From assembly GCF_018785315.1 (NCBI RefSeq), contig NZ_WQPN01000033.1:62001-126000 (forward strand): 64,000 nucleotides of DNA. Direction: 5' to 3'. The position numbers and the translations under genes were made by a program. Below are positions 24,702 to 33,689 of this stretch, in pieces. Position 1 is the first letter of the stretch, and every line of letters begins with the position of its first letter. This stretch comes from Clostridium sp. MCC353. GTDB lineage: Bacteria; Bacillota; Clostridia; Lachnospirales; Lachnospiraceae. The notes below the pieces were generated by a model. It was not told the DNA's origin. It saw nothing but the letters and a program-made list of their open reading frames with translations, and made no database searches.

Positions 24702-26075
24702 TTAATATACTCTGCCCCTTTCCACCTTTTTCCTGATCATAAAGTAACAGATCACGTGAGCTGCCGCCGTAATCCCCCAGGAAACAGGATAAGACAGATA
24801 CAGGGTTGTGAGGGTGCGGTCTGCCGCAAATATGGTAAAGATCCAAAGCACGCGGAACGCGCAGGCCCCAGTCAGGGAAACCAGCATGGGCATAACCGAA
24901 TAGCCCATACCACGCAGAACGCCTACCATGGTGTCCATCCATCCGCAGATATAATATGTGGACGCAATGATTGTAAGACGGTAAAGTCCAAACCGGATCA
25001 CTTCCGGATCGGAAGAATAGATTCCCAGCAAATGGCGTCCGGCTAATATTGCGCCAAATCCCATCACCGCCCCTACAAGGGTTACCAGTCCAAGGCAGAT
25101 GTACATCACCTTTCTCATGCGCTTATACTCTCCCGCCCCAAAGTTCTGGCTGGTAAAGCTTAAAGCGGTCTGATAAACAGCGTTCATGGAGTTATAGATA
25201 AATCCCTCAATATTGGAGGAAGCCGTATTTCCCGCCATGGCAACCGAACCAAAGGAGTTGATGGACGACTGGATCAGCACATTGGAAATGGAAAATATCG
25301 CTCCCTGGAGCCCGGCCGGGAACCCGATTCTGGCAATTGCCTTCATCTTGGCAGGCACAATCCTCAGTTTCTTCCAATATAGTTTATAAGAGGATTCCGA
25401 CTTCATCAGGCACATGATGATAAGCGCCGCCGAAATGCACTGGGAAATCACGGTTGCCCATGCGACTCCGGCCACCCCCATGGAAAATACAATCACAAAG
25501 ATCAGGTTCAGCACCACATTGACAATTCCGGCGGAAAAAAGGAAGTAGAGGGGCCTTTTCGTATCTCCCACAGCCCTTAAAATAGCCGCGCCGAAATTAT
25601 ACAGCAGCATAACCGGCATTCCCACAAAATAGATCTTCATATACAGTGTGGAATGCTCGATTACATTGTCCGGAGTGCCCATCAGCGTCAAAAGGGGCCT
25701 GGCTAACAGCACTCCAACCACCAGCAGAATTCCGCCGCTTATCACGGAAAGCAGGATGGACGTATGTACGGTTTCCTCCACCTCTTTATCCTTTCCAGCG
25801 CCGTAAAATCTGGCAACCAGGACATTGGCTCCGATGGAAAGCCCGATAAACACATTGACCAGAAGGTTAATTAAAGAGCTGGTAGATCCCACCGCTGCCA
25901 GGGCTTCGCTTCCCGCGAAACGCCCCACCACGATAATATCCGCCGCATTAAATAATAGCTGTAAAATACCTGATAGTATAAGCGGTACTGCGAATACAAT
26001 GATCTTTCCCAGCAAAGGGCCGTGGCACATGTCCACTTCATAACCTCCCGCCGCCTTTTTTGTTACCCTGCTCAT
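24702..26075 (-). CDS. MATE family efflux transporter
   Basis: Multidrug and toxin extrusion family membrane protein of 457 aa with about 12 membrane helices. Typical features are an early PLILSGILQLLFNAADIIVVGRFAG segment and the second-half counterpart FPAGLQGAIFSISNVLIQSSINSFG. These proteins export organic cations or drugs using sodium or proton gradients. The start ATG 26075 follows an AGGAG-like site. The substrate is unknown and the gene appears unrelated to the purine operon. Confidence 0.9.
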   Translation of the reverse strand: MSRVTKKAAGGYEVDMCHGPLLGKIIVFAVPLILSGILQLLFNAADIIVVGRFAGSEALAAVGSTSSLINLLVNVFIGLSIGANVLVARFYGAGKDKEVEETVHTSILLSVISGGILLVVGVLLARPLLTLMGTPDNVIEHSTLYMKIYFVGMPVMLLYNFGAAILRAVGDTKRPLYFLFSAGIVNVVLNLIFVIVFSMGVAGVAWATVISQCISAALIIMCLMKSESSYKLYWKKLRIVPAKMKAIARIGFPAGLQGAIFSISNVLIQSSINSFGSVAMAGNTASSNIEGFIYNSMNAVYQTALSFTSQNFGAGEYKRMRKVMYICLGLVTLVGAVMGFGAILAGRHLLGIYSSDPEVIRFGLYRLTIIASTYYICGWMDTMVGVLRGMGYSVMPMLVSLTGACAFRVLWIFTIFAADRTLTTLYLSYPVSWGITAAAHVICYFMIRKKVERGRVY

Positions 26076-26146
26076 AATCCTGTTCTCCTCTTATTTGTAT
26101 CCTGTCATGTAAAAGAATTCCATAGGCTGTTATCCTGCATCTAAAA

Positions 26147-26326
26147 TCACTGCAGCAGTTCAGACAGCTCATCTTCCTGGCCGAAAATGCCGGTCAGGAT
26201 ACTTTTTTGTTCAACAGGACATTTTTCCTGAAGAACAAGAAGAAAGGCACCCGTCTGGAATGCCTTTCCACTATATACATGCAACAGTTCAGACGGCTTA
26301 TCTTCCTGGCCGAAAATGCCGGTCAT
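26147..26326 (-). CDS. Possible 59-aa protein with duplicated peptide
   Basis: A small frame starts at ATG 26326, which overlaps the NifX stop as ATGA, the same coupling seen between the two genes upstream. The peptide begins and ends with the near-identical segment TGIFGQEDxxSELL, encoded by a 46-bp direct repeat (43 of 46 identical). The middle part has a short hydrophobic stretch (GAFLLVLQ). I recognise no family. It may be a real coupled small gene or a by-product of the DNA repeat. Confidence 0.33.
   Translation of the reverse strand: MTGIFGQEDKPSELLHVYSGKAFQTGAFLLVLQEKCPVEQKSILTGIFGQEDELSELLQ
26151..26325. repeat. 46-bp direct repeat pair
   Basis: Copies at 26151-26196 and 26280-26325 differ at three positions and are separated by 83 bp. 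The second copy ends at the NifX stop codon. Each has the core TTCCTGGCCGAAAATGCCGG. Confidence 0.9.
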
Positions 26327-26721
26327 GAATGGCAATGGCCTCCGCAGTGGTGGTCATCGCTGTGGCAGTCATGGTCACCTTCATGATGATGATTGCACAT
26401 GGTATCCGGATCATAATTCAGGCTGCCTTTTAATAAGGCATCCACTGCCTCATCCGCGGCTCCTGCGGCTCCCGGATATAAATCAATCTCTGCTTCTGAA
26501 AGCGCCATCCTGGCTCCCATGCCGATTCCGCCGCAGATCAGGGTATCAATTCCCTTATCCTTTAAAAATCCGGCCAGCGCGCCATGTCCTTCGCCCACGG
26601 TATTGATCACTTCACTCTTAACCACCTTGCCGTCCTCCACATCATATACCTTGAACTGCTCCGTATGGCCAAAATGCTGGAATACCTGGCCTGCTTCATA
26701 TGTTACCGCTATCTTCTTCAT
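26323..26721 (-). CDS. NifX/NifB-type iron-molybdenum-cofactor-binding domain protein
   Basis: Small protein of 132 aa of the dinitrogenase iron-molybdenum cofactor family. The N-terminal part (MKKIAVTYEAGQVFQHFGHTE) and middle part (DTLICGGIGMGARMALSEAEI) match the family fold. The C terminus is very rich in histidine, aspartate and cysteine (HHHEGDHDCHSDDHHCGGHCH), suggesting metal binding. It overlaps the DUF134 gene by ATGA and has GAGGAGG inside that gene. Such pairs are widespread in anaerobes without nitrogenase; the metal and role are unknown. Confidence 0.88.
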   Translation of the reverse strand: MKKIAVTYEAGQVFQHFGHTEQFKVYDVEDGKVVKSEVINTVGEGHGALAGFLKDKGIDTLICGGIGMGARMALSEAEIDLYPGAAGAADEAVDALLKGSLNYDPDTMCNHHHEGDHDCHSDDHHCGGHCHS

Positions 26722-27104
26722 TGTGAAACCTCCTCATCTTTTCCTTTGCTGCAGCAATGCATCCCGCGGCTCTCCCGCTTCATGCATGCCCTCTCACAGC
26801 ACTGTCCGGAATGAGGGCAGATCCTGTAATGTCCGCCTCCGATTTCCAGCCGCTTCCCATTGATCAGCGCATCCGCCAGCTTCTTCCTGGCGCCGTCATA
26901 AATCGCCTGGACCGTGGTCCGGGCAATCTCCATCTGGCCTGCGCATTCCTCCTGGGTACAGCCCAAAAGATCGATTAAACGGATCGCTTCATATTCGTCC
27001 AGGGTCATGTCGATGATCTCAGGATCAGCCTCCCTGTGACATGGCGCGAATGCGGCAAATTCCGGCATCGCACATATTCTGCGTTTTTTTTGCGGACGTG
27101 GCAT
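26718..27104 (-). CDS. DUF134 helix-turn-helix regulator
   Basis: A 128-aa DUF134 protein, sigma-factor-like helix-turn-helix (TLDEYEAIRLIDLLGCTQEECAGQMEIARTTVQAIYDGARKKLADAL) after an N-terminal MPRPQKKRRIC segment. The C terminus has several Cys/His residues (ICPHSGQCCERAC, HCC), possibly a metal or redox sensor. The promoter region upstream contains two copies of GACATATGTC placed over the promoter, pointing to self-regulation. AAGGAG precedes the start. It is translationally coupled to the NifX-like gene. Confidence 0.9.
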   Translation of the reverse strand: MPRPQKKRRICAMPEFAAFAPCHREADPEIIDMTLDEYEAIRLIDLLGCTQEECAGQMEIARTTVQAIYDGARKKLADALINGKRLEIGGGHYRICPHSGQCCERACMKRESRGMHCCSKGKDEEVSQ

Positions 27105-27123
27105 AACAGTTCTCCTTCATTTC

Positions 27124-27165
27124 TGACATATGTCATATATTACTCTTATTTCCGACATATGTCAA
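27124..27165 (-). promoter_or_regulatory. DUF134 promoter with two GACATATGTC operators
   Basis: On the minus strand TTGACA (27160-27165), 17 bp, TAATAT (27137-27142) form a near-consensus promoter. A perfect palindrome TGACATATGTCA lies just after the -10 box (27124-27135), and another GACATATGTC overlaps the -35 box (27154-27163). The centres are 29 bp apart, about three helical turns on one face. This is a clear repressor layout. Confidence 0.85.
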
Positions 27166-27260
27166 GTATATTCTGACAGATTTCCAATTCACAGGTTACT
27201 GGTCACAGCCGACAGGCCGGGGCTTCCGCCAGGGGCCGCGAACAGCAGCCTTCACAGCCC

Positions 27261-27857
27261 TTACGGTCCAATGGTGAGGGGCACGCCCACCTGGCAGTAT
27301 TCCCATAAAATATCCATTACCGAATTATCCACCGCAATGCACCCTGCGGTCACACCGCCCGGATAACGGTCCCCGTGGATTTCAATGGCCCCGCCCAGAG
27401 CGGTATCCCAGGGCGGCGTCTCTCCCGCCTTGTTGGCCTGAATGATGGCATCACGTTCTTCCGCCGTGATAATCCCCGCTTCATATCCCCGTTCCGCATC
27501 CGGTATGGCCGGATAAGATACGCCCAAAGCCAAATAATAGGAACTCTTGTCATTCTTCAGGCAAACGTAAAAGTCTCCGCTGGGCGTTCTCCGGTCACCC
27601 TGCACCTCTTTATCCCCGGAGCCCGATTCCTCACCTAAAGAGGCCGGATAAGTTCCGATCACCACGCCGTTCTGCTTCAGCGTAACTTCCTTGTTGATCT
27701 TGCTCACGTAAATGGTCACCCCGTTGGTAGAAGGTTTCACACGGGCTCCCGGGCCCACCACGCCGGCCTGGCTTCCCGCAGCAAATGAAAATGTGAGAAC
27801 CGCGGTCAACAGGGCCGTCAGAATCCGTTTGTTTCTGTTTACTGTCCTTTTTTTCAT
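27261..27857 (-). CDS. Exported L,D-transpeptidase (YkuD domain)
   Basis: Cell-wall enzyme that forms or exchanges peptidoglycan cross-links at the L,D position. From ATG 27857 (AAGGAG upstream) it has a positively charged start, a hydrophobic signal segment (ILTALLTAVLTFSFAAG) and a YkuD domain (IYVSKINKEVTLKQNGVVIGTYPASLG). The catalytic region has H161 and C173 in HGDRYPGGVTAGCIAV. 198 aa. A long upstream in-frame extension is unlikely because it would block the signal peptide. It stands alone on the minus strand. Confidence 0.88.
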   Translation of the reverse strand: MKKRTVNRNKRILTALLTAVLTFSFAAGSQAGVVGPGARVKPSTNGVTIYVSKINKEVTLKQNGVVIGTYPASLGEESGSGDKEVQGDRRTPSGDFYVCLKNDKSSYYLALGVSYPAIPDAERGYEAGIITAEERDAIIQANKAGETPPWDTALGGAIEIHGDRYPGGVTAGCIAVDNSVMDILWEYCQVGVPLTIGP

Positions 27858-28041
27858 GTCCTGCTCCTTGTCAGCCTGCAGCCGTTCAGGACGTTTATCC
27901 ATCCTGACGTCTGCGTTATATGTATCCTCATAGTATCAGATACTTTTTAGTATACCATCTTTGGAATAATTTGCATTTTACGAAATTCTTACAATCACAG
28001 AAACAACCATGGAAACAAAAGCCTTGCCGTGAAACAGAATC

Positions 28042-28926
28042 TTAAACGATCAGGTTCTCTTTTAAAATCTGATCCACATAGCGCTTCGCGTCTTCGCCCA
28101 AAGGCATAAACGGGCTTCTGGGATCTCCCACAGGATTGCCCTGGGTTTCCAGCACGTATTTGACAGCCGGAATCAGGCCCACATTGCAGAAAGCTTCCAT
28201 GATATGATTGGCTTTATGCTGCATAAGCCTTGCGTCGTCGATTCTGCCCTCCAAAAACGCGTCAAAAATCTTCTTATAATGAGGGAGCATACAGTTAAAT
28301 GTGCTTCCGATGGAACCATGGGCGCCCAAAGCCAGGCCAGCCACCATAGTCTCGTCAAATCCATTCCAGATCTTCAGTTCCGGATTCAGTTCCAGAAAAC
28401 GTTCCATCTGATATACCACCTGATTGGTATGTTTCACCCCTTCAATGGCGCTGCTTTTAAACAATTCCCTGTAATCAGGCTGGTTCAAATCGAATTCCCG
28501 CTTCGTATTGCCCGGGAAATTATATACGATAACCGGCATATCCGCTGCCGCTGAAATCTCATAATAATATTTACACACCTCTTTTGGGGAAAATCCGTAA
28601 TACAACGGCGGGGTTGCCGCAATCCGGTCAAATCCCAGCCTTTTGGCCTCCACTGCGAATTCAATGGACTCTTTTGTAGACAGGCTTCCCACATGGGCAA
28701 TCAGATCCGTTCTTCCCTTCAGCCCGGAAGCGATCTCAAATGTGCTGATTCTTTCCTCGTGGGAGAGCAAAAAGCATTCCGCGCTGCTTCCTCCGATAAA
28801 AAAACCGGCAGCTCCTTCTTTTAAATTGCGCTCCATCAGCGTTGCAAGCGCATCCCCCCATACCTTGTCATCCTGTGTAAACGGGGTCACAGAAGCTACA
28901 TAAATTCCCAAATCACCTGCATTCAT
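28042..28926 (-). CDS. DapA/NanA-family aldolase
   Basis: Class I aldolase of the dihydrodipicolinate synthase / N-acetylneuraminate lyase family, 294 aa. The Schiff-base lysine is K165 (EGVKHTN), the catalytic tyrosine Y135 (YNFPGN), and the substrate loop GGSSAE is at 45-50 where DapA has GTTGE. The changed loop suggests a sugar-acid or pyruvate lyase rather than DapA. Start ATG 28926 follows AAGGAA/GGAAGG; the longer frame begins at a weak site. No sugar genes are adjacent, so the substrate cannot be given. Confidence 0.88.
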   Translation of the reverse strand: MNAGDLGIYVASVTPFTQDDKVWGDALATLMERNLKEGAAGFFIGGSSAECFLLSHEERISTFEIASGLKGRTDLIAHVGSLSTKESIEFAVEAKRLGFDRIAATPPLYYGFSPKEVCKYYYEISAAADMPVIVYNFPGNTKREFDLNQPDYRELFKSSAIEGVKHTNQVVYQMERFLELNPELKIWNGFDETMVAGLALGAHGSIGSTFNCMLPHYKKIFDAFLEGRIDDARLMQHKANHIMEAFCNVGLIPAVKYVLETQGNPVGDPRSPFMPLGEDAKRYVDQILKENLIV

Positions 28927-29141
28927 AATCCTTCCTGTTCCTTTCTCCTTATATTTCCTTATGCCCTGCAATTCCTAATCATGCCATAATAATACAAAGC
29001 ATCCTACATTTTCCGATTATAGCACAAAATATCTGATTGCGGTATCTCAAGTTTCCTAAATCTGCATCCCGATATCTCTTTTCTATTAGACAATTATGTG
29101 TTAAAATAGACAGGATTCGACTTAATGAAAGGACTGTGAAG

Positions 29142-30728
29142 ATGACTGAATTTAAAAAATGCAAACCCCTGCTGTTAGCCGCCGCCCTGTCCGCCTGTAT
29201 GCTGACGGCCTGTACCAAGGCCAAACCCATAACGGCGACGCCTTCCAACGCGGAAGAAACTGCGGCAGCCTCCAACGAACTGCAGATGCCGGACGGAATG
29301 AAACGCTTAACACCGGACGGCCCTGAATATGAATACATAGAAAAGATGGATATCCCGGAAACGGAGCCTGCGCCTGAATATTTAAGAGACGGCGTACAGC
29401 ATCCAAAAGTGGCAGAATTACAAGCCCGGCTGATGGAACTGGGATTCATGGAAAATGATGAACCAACCGAATATTATGGCCCTGTTACCATGGCCGCTGT
29501 CCGCTCCTTCCAGAGGCAGAACGAACTGGCCATGGACGGCATTGTGGGCAGCGCTACCTGGGATGCCATCATGGATCCGGGAGCCAAGTATTATGCAGTG
29601 GCCAAAGGCGTTTCCGGCGATGATATCAAACGGATTCAGAACCGGCTTTACGAACTGGGCTACCTGCCCACAGCCGATCTGGTAACCGGCAATTTCGGCG
29701 ATACTACGGAAGCCGCCGTATTAAAGCTCCAGGAAACCAATGGCATCAACATGGATGGTAAAGTGGGCTGGCAGACGCTGAACCTGATGTACAGTGATGA
29801 AATCAAACCCAATATCCTGGCATTTGGAGAAAAGAGCGAAGTGGTGCTGGCCGCGCAGAACCGTCTGAATGAACTGGGCTACATGACTTCCAAGCCGGAC
29901 GGAACTTACGGAAGCGACACTTCCCTGGCAGTCAAACAGTTCCAGTCCAGAAATGACCTGGTAGTCGACGGTTATTTAGGGCCATCCACCAGAATCGCCT
30001 TAAACAGTTCCAGCGCCCGCCCCAACGGTCTGGTTCTGGGCGACAGCAGCGAAGCTGTAGAACGGGTTCAGCAGCTTCTCAGCAAGTACGGTTATCTCTC
30101 CTCTTCCAATGCGACCGGATATTTCGGCGAGCTGACGGAACAAGCGGTTAAGTCCTTCCAGTCCAACAACGGCCTGTCCGCGGACGGATCGGTTGGAATC
30201 ATGACCATGGCGAAGCTGACTTCCGATAAAGTGAACAAAGCCCCGGCTAATTCAGGAAAGACCACTTCCGGCGGCGGCTCCAAGAACAATAACGGAGGTA
30301 GTTCCGGCGGTTCTTCCGGCAGCAGCGGCAGCGGCGGTTCTTCTGGCGGCGGTGGCGGCGGCGGAGCCGGAGCAAGCGCGTTGATCTCCATCGCCAGTTC
30401 CAAACTCGGCAGTCCCTATGTATGGGGAGCCAAAGGGCCCAATTCCTTTGACTGTTCCGGTTTTGTTTACTGGTGCCTGAACCAGGCCGGCGTCAGACAG
30501 AGTTATCTTACTTCCTCCGGCTGGCGGAATGTAGGAAAATACACGAGAATCAACAGCATTTCGGCCCTCCAGCCAGGAGATATCATCGTAGTGAGCGGCC
30601 ACGTGGGCATTGTCGCAAACGGCGGAACCGTAATCGACGCCTCCTCCAGTAACGGTAAGGTTGTTCACCGGAGTTTAAGCGGCTGGTGGTCCAATAACTT
30701 TATCTGCGGATGGAGAATTTTCGGATAG
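29142..30728 (+). CDS. Peptidoglycan-binding NlpC/P60 lipoprotein
   Basis: Secreted cell-wall hydrolase of 528 aa. It has a lipoprotein signal peptide (LTAC, Cys24). Four PG_binding_1 repeats follow (each with the pattern VxxLQxRLxxLGY...GxxTxxAVxxFQ), spanning roughly residues 85-385. A Gly/Ser-rich linker of about 35 residues precedes the C-terminal NlpC/P60 peptidase, with catalytic C438 in NSFDCSGF and H487 in SGHVGIV. Such enzymes cleave peptide stems of peptidoglycan. ATG 29142 follows AAAGGA. It stands alone on the plus strand with a strong terminator behind it. Confidence 0.92.
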   Translation: MTEFKKCKPLLLAAALSACMLTACTKAKPITATPSNAEETAAASNELQMPDGMKRLTPDGPEYEYIEKMDIPETEPAPEYLRDGVQHPKVAELQARLMELGFMENDEPTEYYGPVTMAAVRSFQRQNELAMDGIVGSATWDAIMDPGAKYYAVAKGVSGDDIKRIQNRLYELGYLPTADLVTGNFGDTTEAAVLKLQETNGINMDGKVGWQTLNLMYSDEIKPNILAFGEKSEVVLAAQNRLNELGYMTSKPDGTYGSDTSLAVKQFQSRNDLVVDGYLGPSTRIALNSSSARPNGLVLGDSSEAVERVQQLLSKYGYLSSSNATGYFGELTEQAVKSFQSNNGLSADGSVGIMTMAKLTSDKVNKAPANSGKTTSGGGSKNNNGGSSGGSSGSSGSGGSSGGGGGGGAGASALISIASSKLGSPYVWGAKGPNSFDCSGFVYWCLNQAGVRQSYLTSSGWRNVGKYTRINSISALQPGDIIVVSGHVGIVANGGTVIDASSSNGKVVHRSLSGWWSNNFICGWRIFG

Positions 30729-30787
30729 AATGAGAGAGCCTGTCCCTCATGGATTTAATGTTTTCCGGGACAAACTGTCCTATTGTA

Positions 30788-30835
30788 ATAAAAAGAAGGC
30801 CCCAACCTGTTAACAGGTCCAGGGCCTTCTTTTTT
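30788..30835. terminator. Bidirectional terminator
   Basis: An AAAAGAAGGCCC/GGGCCTTCTTTT stem encloses the palindrome ACCTGTTAACAGGT, with A and T runs at the two ends. It serves the rightward lipoprotein gene and the leftward CapA-like gene. Confidence 0.88.
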
Positions 30836-31994
30836 ATGGACATAGTTTTACAATAACTTCCCCGTCTCTGACCTCAAAAATGCCGTCCTCAAGCGTCTCT
30901 TCCCGGTTGATCTTCTTCACATACTCCACAACTTCATTAAATTTCAGATCCTCCGGCTCCAGAATATAAGGAGCCCCGTCTTCCGGCAGATAGGCGGGAA
31001 GGAAGGACACGGATTGGATCTTTTTGTCCTTAACCGTCCATTTCACAACCATGGACAGATAGCAGTCCATGGGAAAGCTTCGTTTTGTGGTCTGAAAAGC
31101 GGAGCTGATGGCTGTCATTTCCGTGTGGTTTTTGGATGTCTTCATATCCTGGCCAATGGCCTTCTGGTCACGAAGCATGTCCGTCACTTCTTCCATGGCA
31201 AAATTTCCCAGGCTGTAAAAAATCGCCTTTCCTTTGTACACCTCAACAGGCTTCAGAATATGGGCATGATGTCCCAGAATCAAATCAGCGCCGTGGTCAA
31301 TGGCAAAATGGGCGTAATATTTCTGATAATCAGCCAGAACCGCCTCTTTGAAATGGATTCCCCAATGGATCGATACCACCACCAGGTCCGCCTTCTGTTT
31401 CGCCTCTTCAATGTCCTCTATCATCCGTTCCAAATCTTCCGGATGTGGAAATGTATAAATCCGGCACGGCGTCCCCGGCTGGTCATGCTCCACGGGCACA
31501 TAGGCGGAAATGCCCCTGGCCGGATTGCATCCCGGCCGTTTTTCCTGGGCCCAGAACCCCTGGGGCAGAATGCTGTTATAGCCCAGCACCGCCACCTTAG
31601 TCCCCTCCACATCGATCACAGGATACCTTCTGGCTGACTCTTCATCCTCTCCCGCTCCCGTTAAATACAGCCCCGCTTCCCGGATATGACTGCAGGTTTC
31701 ACAAAACGCATCCCTTCCATAGTCCAGCGCATGGTTGGACGCAAAGGAAATCACATCAAATCCCGCATCCTTCATCACTTTTGCCAGTTCCGGCTTGGAA
31801 CTGCAAGGCATCCTGGTGCAGGAAGATAAAACCCCGCTTTCACTGAGCACCGCCTCAAGCTGTCCAAAGGTCAGATCCCCTTTTCTGAATCTGTCCGCCA
31901 CATGCGCAAATGACGATGATAAATCTTCTCTGTAAGGGGCGCAGTCCCCCACTCCATACATGACCAATTCTCTGTTTTCCATATTGTTGTCCAT
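30834..31994 (-). CDS. CapA-family protein (PGA_cap metallophosphatase fold)
   Basis: Member of the CapA / PgsA family, a calcineurin-like fold found with poly-gamma-glutamate synthesis but widespread elsewhere. Motifs are YGVGDCAPYRED near the N terminus, SFASNHALDYG, VVVSIHWGIHF, DLILGHHAHILKPVEVYKGKAIFYSLGNF. No signal peptide is evident, and no capB/capC genes are nearby, so capsule synthesis is not supported. The start is uncertain: I chose ATG 31994 (AAGGA four bases upstream, 386 aa); in-frame ATGs at 32054, 32027, 32006 and 31982 exist. Confidence 0.82.
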   Translation of the reverse strand: MDNNMENRELVMYGVGDCAPYREDLSSSFAHVADRFRKGDLTFGQLEAVLSESGVLSSCTRMPCSSKPELAKVMKDAGFDVISFASNHALDYGRDAFCETCSHIREAGLYLTGAGEDEESARRYPVIDVEGTKVAVLGYNSILPQGFWAQEKRPGCNPARGISAYVPVEHDQPGTPCRIYTFPHPEDLERMIEDIEEAKQKADLVVVSIHWGIHFKEAVLADYQKYYAHFAIDHGADLILGHHAHILKPVEVYKGKAIFYSLGNFAMEEVTDMLRDQKAIGQDMKTSKNHTEMTAISSAFQTTKRSFPMDCYLSMVVKWTVKDKKIQSVSFLPAYLPEDGAPYILEPEDLKFNEVVEYVKKINREETLEDGIFEVRDGEVIVKLCP

Positions 31995-32098
31995 ACCTTC
32001 CTTCATTTTTAATCCATCTTCGTTCATCACCAGCCCGGACCAGTCACCGGGCATCCTTAATCAAGGCACTTCATTTATTTGAAATAAACCCAATTCTT

Positions 32099-33448
32099 TT
32101 ATTCCGCAATCCGGTGCATCCATTTTTTCGAAAGCAGACGCCAGATACACAGCACGCTCTTTAACACCGTGTGCCCCATGAGCGCAAAGTAAATCCAAAA
32201 CGCTGAAAGATGCCAAACCAGACCAGCCATATATCCCAAAGGAATGGAGATCACCCACAAGAAAATGATGTCCGCAATCATCAGAAACCGGGTATCCCCG
32301 CCTGCCCTCAATACCCCTTTTGTCAAAATCATGCTGGTGCAGCGGAAGAATACGATGATTGCGATGGCCTCCATAAGCTGTCTGGCGATGAGCACCGTCT
32401 CCTCTTCCAGCGTATACATGCTGAGAATGGGTCCGCTGGTCGCCAAAATCAGCACACAGCCGAATATTCCCAGCAGGACAGCCAGAAAGAAGAAGGTAAT
32501 TCCCTCCGTAAAAGCCCGCTCTTCTTTCCCTTCACCCAGCGTGTTTCCCACCACGGAAGAAGCCGCCGTTGCGAATCCCATGACCAGGATCGTGCTGATG
32601 TGGGACGTCACATTGGTCACCGAATTGGCGGCCACAAAGCCCGCCCCGATATGCCCCATCACCACGGATACCGCGCTGTTTCCCACTCCCAAGAGCATAT
32701 CGCTTACCATCACAGGTATGCTGTATCTGGTAAATTTCCTCAACTGGCCAATGCAGGGCCTGAACAGGTCTTTAACCCGGTACATTATCTTTTTATCCAC
32801 AAACAGGATATAACCCATAATAAAACACATCTCAAACGCACGGGCTGCCAGCGTCCCGATGGCAGCTCCCTGGATTTCCAGCCTGGGCATTCCGAATTTT
32901 CCGAAGATAAAAATGTAATTGAAAAAAATATTCAGGAAAAAGGAGATGCAAGAGCTGTACATGGGGATCCTCATCATTTTCACACTTCTCAGCACCTGTG
33001 TGGACACGATGGAAACAGCATAGAAAATCAGCGTATACTGAAGAATTTTCATATATTTTACGCCATACATGATCACCTGTTCATCCTTTGTGTATACGGA
33101 TAAAATCCATGCTGAATTTCCCATCACAAATATCATACAGGCCGTTCCCGCGATCAGCACAATTCTGAACATCAAAGTCATGACCTGTTTAAGCTTCATC
33201 AATTCTCTGCTGCCCCAGTATTGGGCGGTGAGAACCGCAGCCCCGCAGCCAACTCCCATACAGAAGATTTGAAACAGCATAACGAACTGGTTTGCCAGGG
33301 CGGAGGCCGATAACTGCAGTTCTCCAAAACTGCCCAGCATCACCGTATCCATCAGATTAATGCCGGTGGTGATCAGGCTCTGGACCGCTACGGGAAGGAC
33401 CAGCTTTATCACATGGAGATAAAAGTTTTTTTCTTTAATAATGGGCAT
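32099..33448 (-). CDS. MATE family efflux transporter (second copy)
   Basis: A 449-aa membrane protein of the MATE family, with about 12 helices. N-terminal features are LPVAVQSLITTGINLMDTVMLGSFGELQLSA, and the second half begins with YSIPVMVSDMLLGVGNSAVSVVMG. It is not a close relative of the MATE protein at 24702. AAGGAA lies about 12 bases before the start. The CapA-like gene starts about 100 bp after its stop. Substrate unknown. Confidence 0.9.
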   Translation of the reverse strand: MPIIKEKNFYLHVIKLVLPVAVQSLITTGINLMDTVMLGSFGELQLSASALANQFVMLFQIFCMGVGCGAAVLTAQYWGSRELMKLKQVMTLMFRIVLIAGTACMIFVMGNSAWILSVYTKDEQVIMYGVKYMKILQYTLIFYAVSIVSTQVLRSVKMMRIPMYSSCISFFLNIFFNYIFIFGKFGMPRLEIQGAAIGTLAARAFEMCFIMGYILFVDKKIMYRVKDLFRPCIGQLRKFTRYSIPVMVSDMLLGVGNSAVSVVMGHIGAGFVAANSVTNVTSHISTILVMGFATAASSVVGNTLGEGKEERAFTEGITFFFLAVLLGIFGCVLILATSGPILSMYTLEEETVLIARQLMEAIAIIVFFRCTSMILTKGVLRAGGDTRFLMIADIIFLWVISIPLGYMAGLVWHLSAFWIYFALMGHTVLKSVLCIWRLLSKKWMHRIAE

Positions 33449-33589
33449 ATCATTTTATTCCTTCCATGCCGGAGCGCTTTTTGCGTCAATGCTGCGCGGC
33501 GCATTCCAATGTGTGGCTCCGGCTCAAATTTGGGCATATCTGCGCGGCCGTATTTTCATTATAAATTCATTTTCATAATAAATTCAAAA

Positions 33590-33632
33590 TGCTGCAGCGG
33601 GCAGGGTTTTTGCCTTCCTCGGCTGCAGCATT
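33590..33632 (-). terminator. Hairpin ending the transporter operon
   Basis: TGCTGCAGC (minus strand) pairs with GCTGCAGCA around a 24-nt loop, followed by TTTTGAATTT. It lies 58 bp after the binding-protein stop. The surrounding gap 33449-33689 otherwise holds only AT-rich direct repeats (TTTTCATTATAAATTCA type). Confidence 0.65.
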
Positions 33633-33689
33633 CCGGTTATTATTTTAATTGTAACTGTATAGAAGGCTCATCCCCTGAATTGTCACTAA

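Noticed and set aside
28930-28985. Sigma-54 promoter upstream of the DapA-type gene
   Set aside because: TGGCAT and TTGCAG words occur, but the GG-GC span is 18 instead of 14.
30834-31994. Poly-gamma-glutamate capsule operon
   Set aside because: Only the CapA-like protein is present; no capB/capC ligase genes lie nearby.
32210-33103. 297-codon plus-strand frame opposite the second MATE gene
   Set aside because: Basic, His/Gln-rich antisense translation of a membrane protein gene; no start signal.
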